The notes under the pieces: model-generated
Database searches by the model: none
What the model was told of the DNA's origin: nothing
What the model saw: only the letters and a program-made list of their open reading frames with translations
In this document: positions 1 through 9,000 of the stretch, piece after piece
Numbering within the stretch: position 1 is the stretch's first letter
Layout: each line of letters opens with the position of its first letter
Assembly: GCA_050946275.1 (NCBI GenBank)
Contig: JBMNUM010000020.1
Coordinates: forward strand, 1 to 38,924
Source of the DNA: JBMNUM01 sp050946275
GTDB lineage: Bacteria; Actinomycetota; Coriobacteriia; Coriobacteriales; CADBOM01
DNA length: 38,924 nt
Direction: 5' to 3'
Made by a program: the position numbers and the translations under genes

Positions 1-1593
1 CGCATGGTCGACGAGGCCACGAGCTCCAAGGCGCCCATCGAGCACTTCGCGGACAAGGTGAGCCGCTACTTCGTTCCAGCCGTCATCGGCATCGCTGTCG
101 TGACCCTCATCGTGTGGCTCGCGGCGGGTGGGAGCGTGGCCGAGGCCGTGCGCTACGCGGTGTCGGTGCTCGTCATCTCGTGTCCGTGCGCGCTGGGCCT
201 CGCGACTCCCACCGCGATCATGGTGGGGACGGGCCGCGGAGCCTCGCGCGGCATCCTCGTGAAATCCGCCGAGGCCCTGCAGCGCGCCCACGACGTGAAG
301 ACGGTCGTGCTCGACAAGACGGGCACGATCACATCCGGCCAGCCGGAGGTCGCGGGCATCGCGTGCGCTCCCGGCGTGGGGGAGGACGAGCTGTTGGCCG
401 CCGCCTTCGAGGTGGAACAGCTCTCCGAGCACCCGCTCGCCCAGGCGATCTGCAGGTATGCGGAGGCGCAGGGGACTCATAATCCCTTGGTTGCCGGTTC
501 GCCCGATGCCACTGGGTTCGAGCAGGTTCCCGGCCGGGGCCTGCGGCTCGCGGCGGCCGATGGAACCATCGTCGCGGGCAACCGTGCGCTCATGGCCGAC
601 GAGGGCATCGAGGTATCATCCGTCTCCGCTGCAGCCGATGCTGCTGCCGACGACGGTGCGACCCCGCTGTTCTTCGCACGAGGCGGCAGGCCGCTCGGCA
701 CCATCATCGTCGCCGATGCCGTGAAGCCCACGAGCGCACGCGCCATCGCCGAGCTGCGCGCGATGGGCATCTCGACCGTCATGCTCACCGGCGACAACGA
801 GCGCACCGCCGCCGCTGTCCAGCGCACGTGCGGCGTGGACAGCGTGCGCGCCGGCGTGCTACCCGGCGACAAAGCCGATGAGGTTGCGCAGCTCGCCGCT
901 GCCGGGGGAGCGGCGATGGTTGGCGACGGCATCAACGATGCGCCCGCGCTCGCGAGGGCGGACGTCGGCATCGCCATCGGAGCCGGCACCGACATCGCCA
1001 TGGACAGCGCCGATATGGTCCTCATGCGCAGCGACCTGCTCGACGTGCCCGCTGCCATCCAGCTTTCGCGTGCGACGATGCGCATCATCAAGCAGAACCT
1101 CTTCTGGGCGCTCATCTACAACGTGGTCTGCATCCCGCTGGCGGCGGGCGTGCTTTCATTCGCGGGCGTCGCGCTCAACCCGATGATCGCCGCGGCCGCC
1201 ATGAGCGCGAGCTCTGTCTGCGTCGTGAGCAACGCGCTGCGCCTGCGCGCTTGGAAACCGTCCTTCGCGACGGCGGAGCCGGGCGGGCGAACGAGCGACC
1301 GGCTAGCCGCCGCGCCGACCACCAGCGCGCAATCCGACACCACCGACAATGCTGCCGAGGGCAGCCGAGAAGACAGGAGCACCACCATGGAGAAGACCAT
1401 CAACGTCGAGGGCATGATGTGCCAGCACTGCGTCGCGCACGTGAAGAAGGCGCTCGAGGGCATCGAGGGCGTCGAGTCCGCCGAGGTCAGCCTCGATGAC
1501 AAGAACGCCGTGGTCAAGCTGGCCGCCGATGTCGCCGACGACGCGCTCGTCGCCGCGGTCGTGGATGCGGGCTACGAGGCCGCCATCGCGTAA
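1..1593 (+). CDS. copA: Copper-translocating P1B-type ATPase, 3' part, with C-terminal HMA domain
   Basis: The frame is open from base 1, so this is the C-terminal part of a longer gene; the ATG at 4 is internal. It pumps Cu(I) out across the cytoplasmic membrane. Visible in order: the conserved stretch before a transmembrane helix, the CPC metal-binding motif (bases 181-189), the DKTGT phosphorylation motif with Asp at about 313, the SEHPLA motif that binds the ATP adenine, MLTGDN, the VGDGINDAPAL hinge, and two final membrane helices. A 50-residue Thr/Ser/Ala linker then joins a ~68-residue heavy-metal-associated domain with GMMCQHC (Cys codons at 1420 and 1429). Known CopA proteins usually carry HMA domains at the N terminus, so this C-terminal position is unusual. 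The start of the HMA module has its own ribosome site (separate entry). Identity as a Cu ATPase is very secure; any N-terminal HMA lies outside the window. Confidence 0.93.
   Translation, partial: RMVDEATSSKAPIEHFADKVSRYFVPAVIGIAVVTLIVWLAAGGSVAEAVRYAVSVLVISCPCALGLATPTAIMVGTGRGASRGILVKSAEALQRAHDVKTVVLDKTGTITSGQPEVAGIACAPGVGEDELLAAAFEVEQLSEHPLAQAICRYAEAQGTHNPLVAGSPDATGFEQVPGRGLRLAAADGTIVAGNRALMADEGIEVSSVSAAADAAADDGATPLFFARGGRPLGTIIVADAVKPTSARAIAELRAMGISTVMLTGDNERTAAAVQRTCGVDSVRAGVLPGDKADEVAQLAAAGGAAMVGDGINDAPALARADVGIAIGAGTDIAMDSADMVLMRSDLLDVPAAIQLSRATMRIIKQNLFWALIYNVVCIPLAAGVLSFAGVALNPMIAAAAMSASSVCVVSNALRLRAWKPSFATAEPGGRTSDRLAAAPTTSAQSDTTDNAAEGSREDRSTTMEKTINVEGMMCQHCVAHVKKALEGIEGVESAEVSLDDKNAVVKLAADVADDALVAAVVDAGYEAAIA
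1375..1389 (+). promoter_or_regulatory. Internal ribosome binding site and ATG for a free CopZ-like domain
   Basis: AGGAG at 1375-1379 lies 7 bases before an in-frame ATG at 1387. Initiation here would give a free 68-residue copper chaperone (1387-1593) beginning MEKTINVEG and holding the MxCxxC-type site. The exact Shine-Dalgarno and ideal spacing inside a coding region are seen directly; use in vivo is inferred. Confidence 0.5.
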
Positions 1594-1635
1594 TCGGCAC
1601 GCGATGCTCTGCCCGCCCGTGCAGGCGACGCTCCA

Positions 1636-1670
1636 ATGAGTCAAAAGTGGACTGTCCGGATTTGACTCAT
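1636..1670. repeat. TGAGTCA-type nested palindrome, copy A
   Basis: Outer arms ATGAGTCAAA / TTTGACTCAT enclose an inner GGAC-T-GTCC dyad. It lies 43 bases after the copA stop and also downstream of the converging acetyltransferase gene, so it may act as a two-way terminator. There is no U-tract. Confidence 0.75.
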
Positions 1671-1702
1671 CGTCCTGGTGCGTACGATTCCGCTTATCCG
1701 CT

Positions 1703-1789
1703 CGCCGATTAACGTACAGAGTTCGGGCTGGACGCTCGAAATGCGGGGTTTGAAGCTCGTTTTTAGCAACTTGTGTGCGTTAATCGGTG
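1703..1789. repeat. 87-bp long-arm inverted repeat (ACACAAGTT family)
   Basis: The left arm 1703-1723 and right arm 1768-1789 pair over about 20 positions, including a perfect CCGATTAACG/CGTTAATCGG core. The right arm contains AACTTGTGTGCGTTAAT, which resembles the right arm of the 84-bp element at 17329-17412. It sits between copA and the minus-strand acetyltransferase. Confidence 0.65.
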
Positions 1790-1833
1790 GATGGCGCGAG
1801 ACCCCGGCTTGTGATCGGTGCGCGAGGCGCGGC

Positions 1834-2367
1834 TCATTCCACCGTCAGGTTGTAGATGTAGGGGACGATGTCCTCGTAGGTGCCGTCGTCGAGGCGGAAG
1901 CCGCCGGGAATCGTGCCGAGCGGCGTGAAGCCGATCTTTTCGTAGAGGTGCCGCGCGCTGGCGTTGCTCGCCACGACCGCGTTGAACTGCAGGATGCGGA
2001 AGCCGAGCGAGCGGGCCGCGTCGAGCGAATCGCGCACGAGCGCCTCGCCGATGTGCCGGCCGCGCATCTCGGGGTCGACCGCGTAGCTCGCGTTGGAGAT
2101 GTGCCCGCAGCGGCCCACGTTGTTGGGGTGCAGGATGTAGAGCCCGACGACCTGCGATTTCCCATCCTCGCCCGTCAGCTCCGCCACGCGCGTGGCGCTC
2201 TGGGAGCCGAAGAACTCCGCGGCCTCCGCGTCATCGAGCTCGTCGGTCTGCGGGAAGGCGACGCCGTCGCGCACGACGATGTTCCACAGCTCGCGGCATC
2301 GTGGCAGGTCGACGGGCTCCATATGGCGGATCGCGACATCGGTCGCGCAATCATCGAGAACGGGCAT
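1834..2367 (-). CDS. GNAT family N-acetyltransferase
   Basis: A 177-residue acetyl-CoA-dependent acyltransferase of the RimI/amino-acid N-acetyltransferase type. The acetyl-CoA loop is visible as VDPEMRGRHIGEALVRDSL, followed by the N-A-x-A-R-H-L-Y-E-K-I-G-F segment typical of motif B; the centre reads QVVGLYILHPNN, like motif A strands. The start is fixed by AGGAGG seven bases before the ATG on the minus strand. The gene is divergent from moeA and converges on copA. The substrate cannot be read from sequence; antibiotics, free amino acids or peptide N-termini are all possible. Confidence 0.85.
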   Translation of the reverse strand: MPVLDDCATDVAIRHMEPVDLPRCRELWNIVVRDGVAFPQTDELDDAEAAEFFGSQSATRVAELTGEDGKSQVVGLYILHPNNVGRCGHISNASYAVDPEMRGRHIGEALVRDSLDAARSLGFRILQFNAVVASNASARHLYEKIGFTPLGTIPGGFRLDDGTYEDIVPYIYNLTVE

Positions 2368-2502
2368 GGTTCCTCCTCTGTTCGACGTTTCGATTCTAGC
2401 GGAGTTCGGGCGAGGTCGGCTGCATGCATTACACTTACCGAAGAAGCGGTTGCATTATGAGCCGATGGATCGTCATCGACTCGAGCGGACACGGGAGGAA
2501 CC

Positions 2503-3834
2503 ATGAGAGACCATTCGAAGCATATCGAGCTCACGCGCGAGGAGGCCGTCGAGCGGATGCTCGAGGCGAGCGGTTTCGCGGTCGCTGACCGCGCGCTGCC
2601 GGTGGAGCTCGTCGCGATCGGCGAGTCGTTCGGCCGCGTGCTGGCGCGCGATGTCGTCTCGGCGGTCGACGTCCCCACCTGCCTCACGTGCTCGATGGAC
2701 TCCATCGCCGTGCATTGGAGCGACTTCGCCAACGGCATGCCCGATACGTCCGGGCGGGTGCGCGGGGTCGATTGGGACTTCGCCAACACGGGCGTCGCGA
2801 TGCCCGAGGGCTTCGACACGGCGATCGTCGTCGAGCATGCGGTGGTCTCGGACGACGAGCAGCACGTGAGCTTCGACGCCGCGCCGTCCAAGCAGTTCGC
2901 GGGCACGCGCCAGCCGGGCACTCGCCTCAAGAAGGGCGAGCTGCTGGCACGCGCTGGCCAGCTTATCACGCCCGACCTCGCTTCCTATATCGCGAGCGGC
3001 AACATCGGGGTCGTGCCCGTCGTGCGCAAACCGCGCGTCATGTTCATCCCCACGGGCAACGAGCTCGTGCCGCCCGGCGCGCCCGATGGCGACTTCCACG
3101 GGCGCAAGGCCGCCGTGTACGCGCGCACCATCGAGTCGAACAGCATCCTCGTCCATGGCAAGGTCGAGCAGTACGGCGGCATCTACTCTCCGATGGACAT
3201 CGTCCCCGATGACCGCGACGCCATCCGCGCGGCCATCGCGCTCGCATGCGAGACGGCGGACATCGTCGTGCTCAACGCCGGCTCGTCGAAGGGCTCGGAC
3301 GACTGGTCGTGCGAGGTCATGGAGGAGATGGGCGAGATGATCTGCCACGAGACGAACCACGGCCCGGGGCACCACAGCTCGTTCGCCGTCGTCGATGGCA
3401 CGCCCATCGTCGGCATCTCCGGTCCTCCGACGGGTGCGACCTACACGCTCGACTTCTACCTGCGCCCGCTCGTGCGCGCCTACCTCGGTCAGGAACCGCT
3501 GCTCGGCAAGGCGACCGCCGTGCTCGCTGCGGAGTTCCCGCAGAAGAAGCCGCATGGCCACGATCACGGCAAGGCCAAGGATGCGGAGCCGAAGAAGGGG
3601 AGCGGCTGCACGGCGAAGGGCGAGCAGCGTCCGCACATGGAGAAGCGCGTGTTCCACAAGATCAACCTCGTGCACGTGGTCGAGGACGAGAACGGCGTGC
3701 TGCGCGCGACCCCCGTCGCCGGCAACCCCAACGCGCTCGGCATCGACGAGGCGAACGCGATCTACCTGTATCCCACCGGCGACGAGGCGGTAATCCCCCA
3801 CGTCGGCGATACAATAGAGATCGAATACCGATAA
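2503..3834 (+). CDS. moeA: Molybdopterin molybdenumtransferase MoeA
   Basis: A 443-residue cytoplasmic enzyme that inserts molybdate into adenylated molybdopterin, the last general step of Mo cofactor synthesis. Recognisable parts are the N-terminal MoeA domain, the PTGNELV strand at about residue 183 that opens the MoaB/MogA-like domain, GSSKGSDDW at 260-268 (the family GGxSxGxxD loop), GISGPPTGA near 305, and the small C-terminal beta-barrel domain ending the protein. Odd point: residues about 347-375 form a Lys/His/Gly-rich insertion with HGHDHG and a Cys before the C-terminal domain, where most MoeA proteins have a short linker; it could bind metal. GGAGG precedes the ATG by a normal distance. 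A palindrome follows the stop immediately, and a QueD-like gene lies downstream. Presence implies that the organism uses molybdoenzymes. Confidence 0.9.
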   Translation: MRDHSKHIELTREEAVERMLEASGFAVADRALPVELVAIGESFGRVLARDVVSAVDVPTCLTCSMDSIAVHWSDFANGMPDTSGRVRGVDWDFANTGVAMPEGFDTAIVVEHAVVSDDEQHVSFDAAPSKQFAGTRQPGTRLKKGELLARAGQLITPDLASYIASGNIGVVPVVRKPRVMFIPTGNELVPPGAPDGDFHGRKAAVYARTIESNSILVHGKVEQYGGIYSPMDIVPDDRDAIRAAIALACETADIVVLNAGSSKGSDDWSCEVMEEMGEMICHETNHGPGHHSSFAVVDGTPIVGISGPPTGATYTLDFYLRPLVRAYLGQEPLLGKATAVLAAEFPQKKPHGHDHGKAKDAEPKKGSGCTAKGEQRPHMEKRVFHKINLVHVVEDENGVLRATPVAGNPNALGIDEANAIYLYPTGDEAVIPHVGDTIEIEYR

Positions 3835-3837
3835 GAC

Positions 3838-3866
3838 GTGACAAACACGGCGATCGTCATTGTCAC
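3838..3866. repeat. GTGACAA / TTGTCAC palindrome between moeA and queD
   Basis: Arms GTGACAA and TTGTCAC start 4 bases after the moeA stop. The architecture resembles the element at 16008-16036. It may be an intercistronic hairpin or terminator; there is no U-tract. Confidence 0.5.
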
Positions 3867-3890
3867 CAACTCGCCAGAAGGAGCGACGGC

Positions 3891-4313
3891 ATGTACGGAC
3901 TGAAGACCGAGGCGCACTTCGATAGCGCGCACTTCCTCACCGATTACTACGGCAAGTGCGAGAACCTGCACGGGCACCAGTGGCGCGTCGTCGTGTACCT
4001 GCGCCAGGAGGAGTTGCAGGCCGAGGGCACGATGAAGGACATGGTCGTCGACTTCGGCGTCTTCAAGAAGGCCGTGCGCGCGCTGGCCGACGAGTTCGAC
4101 CACACGTTCCTCGTGGAGGAGGGGTCGCTCAAGCCCGAGACCATCGCGTGCCTCGAGGCCGAGGGCTTCACGCTCAAGATGCTGCCGTTCCGCACCACGT
4201 CGGAGAACCTCGCGCGCCACTTCGCCGAGCGCCTCATCGAGCAGGGCATGCCCGTCGCGCAGGTCGATTGCTACGAGACTCCGATGAACTGCGCCATCTA
4301 CTACGTGGGATAG
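3891..4313 (+). CDS. queD: 6-carboxytetrahydropterin synthase / PTPS-like protein
   Basis: A 140-residue protein of the 6-pyruvoyl-tetrahydropterin synthase family. The zinc ligands are His14 (FDSAHFL), His27 and His29 (LHGHQW). A Cys at 23, just before LHGH, matches the catalytic cysteine of QueD. An FDH motif and a terminal YETPMN glutamate for pterin binding complete the family signature. QueD turns dihydroneopterin triphosphate into carboxytetrahydropterin for queuosine and other deazapurines. The start is the ATG after AGAAGGAG; a longer upstream frame exists but runs through moeA. No queC or queE is in view, and the position behind moeA leaves a pterin or molybdopterin-linked role possible. 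Confidence 0.85.
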   Translation: MYGLKTEAHFDSAHFLTDYYGKCENLHGHQWRVVVYLRQEELQAEGTMKDMVVDFGVFKKAVRALADEFDHTFLVEEGSLKPETIACLEAEGFTLKMLPFRTTSENLARHFAERLIEQGMPVAQVDCYETPMNCAIYYVG

Positions 4314-4356
4314 GTTGTCGCGGAAGTCGCCCGACCGTGGCGGAGGAGCCGAGCCC

Positions 4357-5448
4357 ATGAGCCATCCCGTCCATCGCAAGCGTCGCTGGCCGAGGGTCAT
4401 CGCCATCGTCGTCATCGCCCTCGTGACGGTGTACGTCGTCGGCTCGATCGTGGGGATGAACCTCGTGTACTCCAAACTGTTCGGGCGCAACGAGCTGCCT
4501 CCGATCAACGTGGAGCTGACGTATGACGACGTCGACCACGCGAGATATCCACGGCGCATAGTCACCTTCCCATCCGGGGACGCCGAGCTGACCGGCTACG
4601 TCTACGGCGAGAGCCGGGAGGGGAGCGCGGGGCAGCCCAAGGGCGTCATCGTAATCGCCCACGGCATCGCGAGCGGTGCGGACAGCCATCTTGCCGAGAC
4701 GATGTATTTCGCGGATGCGGGCTGGGCGGTCCTCGCCTTCGACGGCACTGGCACGCGCTCGAGCGGGGGAGAGGCTGTGAGGGGCCTGCCGCAGACGAAG
4801 CTCGATGTGGAGGCCGCGGTCGCGTATCTCCAGGAGGATCCCGCGCTCGCGGGGCTGCCGGTGGTGCTCTTCGGCCACAGCATGGGCGGGTACGCGGTCA
4901 CCTCGGCGCTCGCGGACGGCATCGACGTCGAGGCCGTCGTGTGCGTCTCGGCCTTCGACTCGCCCAACGAGACGACACGGGCGTTCCTCGAGTACCTCTC
5001 GAAGCCCCTCGCCGCGCTCGAGTATCCCTTTGCTTCGCTGCACAACCGCATGGAGTTTGGCGCGGATGCGAATGTCAGCGCCGTCGAGGGCATCAACGCG
5101 ACCGATGCGCCCGTCATGATCGTCGCGGGCACGGAGGACGAGGTCGTGCCCCAGGATGCCATCGGCATCCCCGCGCATGCGGATGAGCTGACCAATCCCA
5201 ACGCCGTCATCGTCTGGAAGGACGATGCGCCGTGCAACCACCACAACACCATCTGGCTCACGCCCGCGGCCGCCGAGCTCACCACCCGTGTCTGGGAGGA
5301 GCGCGACGCCGTGCAATCCGAGTACGACGGCGACGTCCCGGAAGACGTGCGCACCGCCTTCCTCGCCAACGTCGACCGCAAGGCCCTCGTCGAGCTCGAC
5401 GAGGACTTCATGGCCGAGGTCGTCGCATTCTACGAGACCGCGATCTGA
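4357..5448 (+). CDS. Membrane-anchored alpha/beta hydrolase
   Basis: A 363-residue protein with a basic N terminus (HRKRRWPR) and one transmembrane helix at about 12-33, so the catalytic domain probably lies outside the membrane. The hydrolase fold shows VIVIAHG (oxyanion strand), the nucleophile elbow GHSMGG with Ser175, Asp261 in VAGTEDEVVP, and His295 or His296 in CNHHN. A substrate cannot be named; relatives include esterases and peptidases of the YqiA/BAAT type. The start is the ATG at 4357, preceded by GGAGGAG at 4342-4348; a TTG at 4315 without a ribosome site is less likely. It lies 43 bases after queD and may be co-transcribed. Confidence 0.82.
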   Translation: MSHPVHRKRRWPRVIAIVVIALVTVYVVGSIVGMNLVYSKLFGRNELPPINVELTYDDVDHARYPRRIVTFPSGDAELTGYVYGESREGSAGQPKGVIVIAHGIASGADSHLAETMYFADAGWAVLAFDGTGTRSSGGEAVRGLPQTKLDVEAAVAYLQEDPALAGLPVVLFGHSMGGYAVTSALADGIDVEAVVCVSAFDSPNETTRAFLEYLSKPLAALEYPFASLHNRMEFGADANVSAVEGINATDAPVMIVAGTEDEVVPQDAIGIPAHADELTNPNAVIVWKDDAPCNHHNTIWLTPAAAELTTRVWEERDAVQSEYDGDVPEDVRTAFLANVDRKALVELDEDFMAEVVAFYETAI

Positions 5449-5456
5449 CCCTGCGT

Positions 5457-5491
5457 GTGGGACAGTTTCGACCGGGTCGGAAGCGTCCCAC
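5457..5491. terminator. GTGGGAC/GTCCCAC hairpin after the hydrolase gene
   Basis: Seven-base perfect arms GTGGGAC and GTCCCAC enclose an inner TTC/GAA pair. It begins 8 bases after the hydrolase stop, so a terminator or 3'-end stabiliser is likely. There is no U-tract. Confidence 0.45.
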
Positions 5492-5510
5492 CGGCTGCTC
5501 TCGCCCTCGG

Positions 5511-5543
5511 ATGAGTCAATAATGACTGTCATGTTTGACTCAT
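5511..5543. repeat. TGAGTCA-type nested palindrome, copy B
   Basis: Outer arms ATGAGTCAA / TTGACTCAT; inner dyad ATGAC-T-GTCAT. The inner arms differ from copy A, but both sides changed together, so the symmetry is kept. Confidence 0.75.
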
Positions 5544-5553
5544 CGGGCATCGA

Positions 5554-5614
5554 TTTACCACACCTCGCAAACTCAATGCGGAAATCTTGCATTCATTTTG
5601 CGAGGTGTGGTAAA
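5554..5614. repeat. Long-arm inverted repeat, TTTACCACAC family, copy 1
   Basis: Perfect 18-bp arms (5554-5571 and 5597-5614) start TTTACCACACCTCGC. The 25-base loop carries an inner AATGC/GCATT hairpin around GGAAATCTT. The loop is almost identical to that of the copy at 26095-26149. Confidence 0.85.
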
Positions 5615-5633
5615 ACGCGCTCTCGAGGCCAGC

Positions 5634-5700
5634 GATTCACCACACTAGATGGCCCGGAAGTGCGATTTCCTGCACTCTGGGGCATCTAGTGTGGTGAATC
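5634..5700. repeat. Long-arm inverted repeat, TTTACCACAC family, copy 2
   Basis: Perfect 18-bp arms GATTCACCACACTAGATG (5634-5651) and their complement (5683-5700). The loop has AGTGC/GCACT around GATTTCCT, the reverse complement of the GGAAATC core in copy 1, so the core is flipped here. Confidence 0.85.
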
Positions 5701-5767
5701 GGGATCTCTGTCACGCAAACGAACGGGCGAGCTGTCACGCACGCGTTGAGTCGTCGAGCTGTGATTT

Positions 5768-5828
5768 ACCGCACCAGGTGGTCGGAATGCGGGAATCGTG
5801 CATTTCAATCACCTGGTGCGGTGTTTTT
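5768..5828 (+). repeat. Long-arm inverted repeat, TTTACCACAC family, copy 3, followed by T-run
   Basis: Perfect 13-bp arms ACCGCACCAGGTG (5768-5780) and CACCTGGTGCGGT (5810-5822). The loop has AATGC/GCATT around GGGAATCGT. TTTTT follows at 5824-5828, so this copy could work as an intrinsic terminator reading rightwards. Confidence 0.75.
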
Positions 5829-6041
5829 CGCGGAGAGCGGGGCGAAAAGCGAGTGCCGCTCTTTGTCCCACGATCCCGGTTGGCCGCCCGCACGACAGAT
5901 GTAATTCGATGGCGCTTTATTTGGGTGGAGTGGCTGCGTGGATGCTACAATAAAACTGTATGTTCATGTGGCATTTCGAGATGCCGCTGTGGTGGGGAGT
6001 CTGCGCTGCGCTCGAGGCTCACCCGAGGGGAGGGGACAGCC

Positions 6042-9000
6042 ATGACCGACCGTCCGACTATCCAAGCCAGCCAGGCCACCGCGAGCCGGTTCCTGAAACT
6101 CCCGATGCTGCTGCTTTTGATCCTCGCGTCGCTGCTGGTCGTGGGAGCCGTCGCGCTCACCGCGCCGCAAAAGGCGGAGGCAGCCACGTACCCAACGGCA
6201 AGCGAGGTGTACGTAAGCGGCAAGCCCATGACTGAGTTCACGGGTCAGCAGGCGAGCTACGACCCCTCAACTGGCACGCTCATGCTCACCGGCCAGGTGT
6301 TCGGCGTGAGCGTGGAGTCGACGAGGACCAACCTCGACCTCAACATCGTGGCCGACGGCTCCAGCGTCCAGTTAAGCGGGCGCTCCAGGGACGCGCACCT
6401 GGTTGCCGACAAGAAGCTCTACGCCCTCTCGAACACGACGGGCGGCAACATCAACATCAATGTCACCGCCGGTACCAGGCTCTCCATCAGCGCGAACCTG
6501 GTGGATGATGTGCCGGACGTCAACCGAACAATAACCGAGATGACGTGCATCTACTGCCGTGGTCACGTGACGCTTACCGGCGAGGAAGGCAGCCATTACG
6601 GCATCATCGCGCTTGCCAACTGGACTGAGAATGGGGAGACGCACAACAATCCCAACGTCCCCGTCACGGGCATCCGGGCGACTGCGGGTGTCTCCATCGA
6701 GGGTGCGGCCGAGGGCGTCGTGCAGATTCAGAACCGCGGTGTCGCGCGTGTGCCGCAATACTGCAGCAGCGCCATCCGCGTGGCTTCGGGCGCACAGATC
6801 ACCATCGGCGCTTCGGGGAAGTGGAACTTCAACACCGCCGCTGCCGGCAACAAAGACTATCCTGAAGGCTACGCTGCGGTCTTCTATGTAAGTGCGGGTT
6901 CTGTGCTTCCCACCGTCTTGCCGCAGGCCGGAACCGTCGCCTTTGACGTTGGGAGCGGCGACTATCACTACTTCGTGCTGAACGACAATGGGCAGTCCAA
7001 GGCCTTGACAGACCTTCCTGAGGTTGACCAGCATGTTCTGTCCATAAGCTCGTCCGGGGGCAAGTACCAGCGCGATGGCCGCACCGTCATCGACACCACG
7101 ACGATCAAGCTTAACGAACTGCCGGCGCTCGGCACCCAGGGAAGCATCACTGCCGAGAACGTTGTGCTCGATCTTGGGCAAACCCCGCCGCGCTATACGA
7201 TGAAGAGCGCTGCCTGGTGGTACAAGGATTCGGGAGGCGACACGTGGCACAGACTCGCTTCGAACCAATACCTTCCTGCAGACGCGACGGCCGTGCGCGT
7301 GGGCTTCGAGCTCGAGGCTGCCGAGGGGTATCGCTTCAGCTATGGCACCGACGTGATAGCGCGCTTCAATACCAGCACGTCCACGGTGGTTCAACACACC
7401 ATCGAGCGGAAGTACATGCATCCGGAGAGCATCCCCTCTAATGGCACGTTCTACATCGACCTTGAGCTGTCCGACATCGCCGACCAGCACCCCATCGATG
7501 AGGCGAAGGTGTGGGGCGTTTCGGCTCCGCATAATAGGGGTCAGGCGTATGTGGTGACCAGCCAGTCTTCGTCGTACGGGCAGATACCGAGCAGTGCAAT
7601 CAGGTATTACGCATGGGCAGATTCCACCCAGTACGGCACGCGCCCGGGTAACCAGTACTGGACAGAGGTCGATCCTGTCACCAATGAGGACACGCGCACC
7701 CTCGAGGATGGCGAGGCGTTCCAGCCCGGTCGAGAATATCGCTGGCACGGCATCCTGTACGCGAAGCCCGGCTGGGAGTTTACTTCGGACACCGCCGTCG
7801 CCTTTAACAGCGACAACGTTTGCGGACACACAATCCATGCTGACGGCAAGCTGCTGGAGATCTATCGCACCTGGAGATGCCCGACGCTTAGCATCACCAA
7901 GGTGGCCGTGCTCGACCAGACCGAGCCGGTGGCAGGGGAGGCGCCCGTGATCGACGCCACGGTGCCCGATGACGCCGCTTACTCGATCACGGCCGGTAGC
8001 TCGTACTGGTATGAGGGGCGCCTGAACAGCTCGCAGTCGTACCAGCTGAGGGAGCTCACTCCCTTCACGGGCACGTTCCAGGCCGACACGTGGTACTCCT
8101 ACGTGGTGTGCCTCGAGCCCGACGGGGCGAACGGCTATGGCTTCAATGGCTATTCGAACGAGCAAGACATCGCCGCGATGGAATCCTCCGTCAACGGGGC
8201 CAGCGGCGGCGACGTGTTCGGCCGCTACTTCACGGCCGGGCAGACGGGCGGTCGCGGCATCATCATGCTCTGCCGCACGTTCTACTGCACTAACCCCGAT
8301 GCCATCGAGCGCATCGACATCGACCTGGCACTTCCCGTGGTGGGCCAGCAGGCATCAGGCGATGCGACATGCCTCACCGAGGGCGTGTCGATGGTATCGA
8401 CCGCTGATGACATGCGGACGATGCTTGATGGCTGGGGCAACACCGCTGGTGCCAACAGGATTCCAAACGATGCAATGGTTGTTTGGACGAGTCCAGAGGC
8501 ATTCGATGACTTCAACCCAAGCGCCTCCGCCGTAATGCCTACGTTTGCCAACAGCACCACGTACACGCTTTGGGCTCGAATCCAAGTTGACGACGGATAC
8601 GTTATCGCGAGAAACGATATGGGCGTGCTCTCCCCCAGGGTCTTCGTAAACGGCGTGCCCGCCCAGGTGAACCTCATCGATGAAGCCGAGCAGGCCTATT
8701 CCGTGAGGCTCAGCTACTCCACACCAGTAGCCGGAAACGAGGGCCATCACCTGTTTATTCCGAGGGGAATAGTGCTGGAGCGCGAGTACAACGGAAGCTG
8801 GATGCAGTGGAGTTCCACTGTGGAGGACTACAACTCTTCCGGCTTCGACCTCTATGACACTGCCGCAGAAGGCACGCACTTCCGCGTGAGGGCCTACTAT
8901 CCCGCCACGTGGAAGGCGCCTGCGGGCGAGGAATTCTACCAGTGGTACAGCTCGTCGAGCGACGTGGTGTTCGCGTTCAGCGTCCGCAAGGACTACAACG

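Larger units (their letters stand above)
5449..6041. other. 593-bp intergenic region with a cluster of inverted repeats
   Basis: No credible gene is present. The frame upstream of 6042 is open to 5649 but lacks a ribosome site and starts inside a hairpin. From left to right it holds a GTGGGAC/GTCCCAC hairpin (5457-5491), a TGAGTCA palindrome (5511-5543) and three tandem long-arm elements (5554-5614, 5634-5700, 5768-5822). About 120 bases of leader follow, with a possible -10 TACAAT at 5946-5951. This is the control region of the surface-protein gene. Confidence 0.7.

Noticed and set aside
1678..2460. A 260-codon plus-strand frame opposite the first acetyltransferase
   Set aside because: It is antisense to a gene with clear GNAT motifs and AGGAGG; its own sequence has no family features.
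5554..5822. CRISPR array made of the three tandem repeats
   Set aside because: Units are inverted repeats with differing arms, irregular spacing and no identical repeat-spacer pattern; no cas gene is near.
5649..6041. N-terminal extension of the surface protein to 5649
   Set aside because: The first codons lie inside two long inverted repeats, no ribosome site precedes them, and a proper signal peptide starts at 6042 behind a purine-rich ribosome site.
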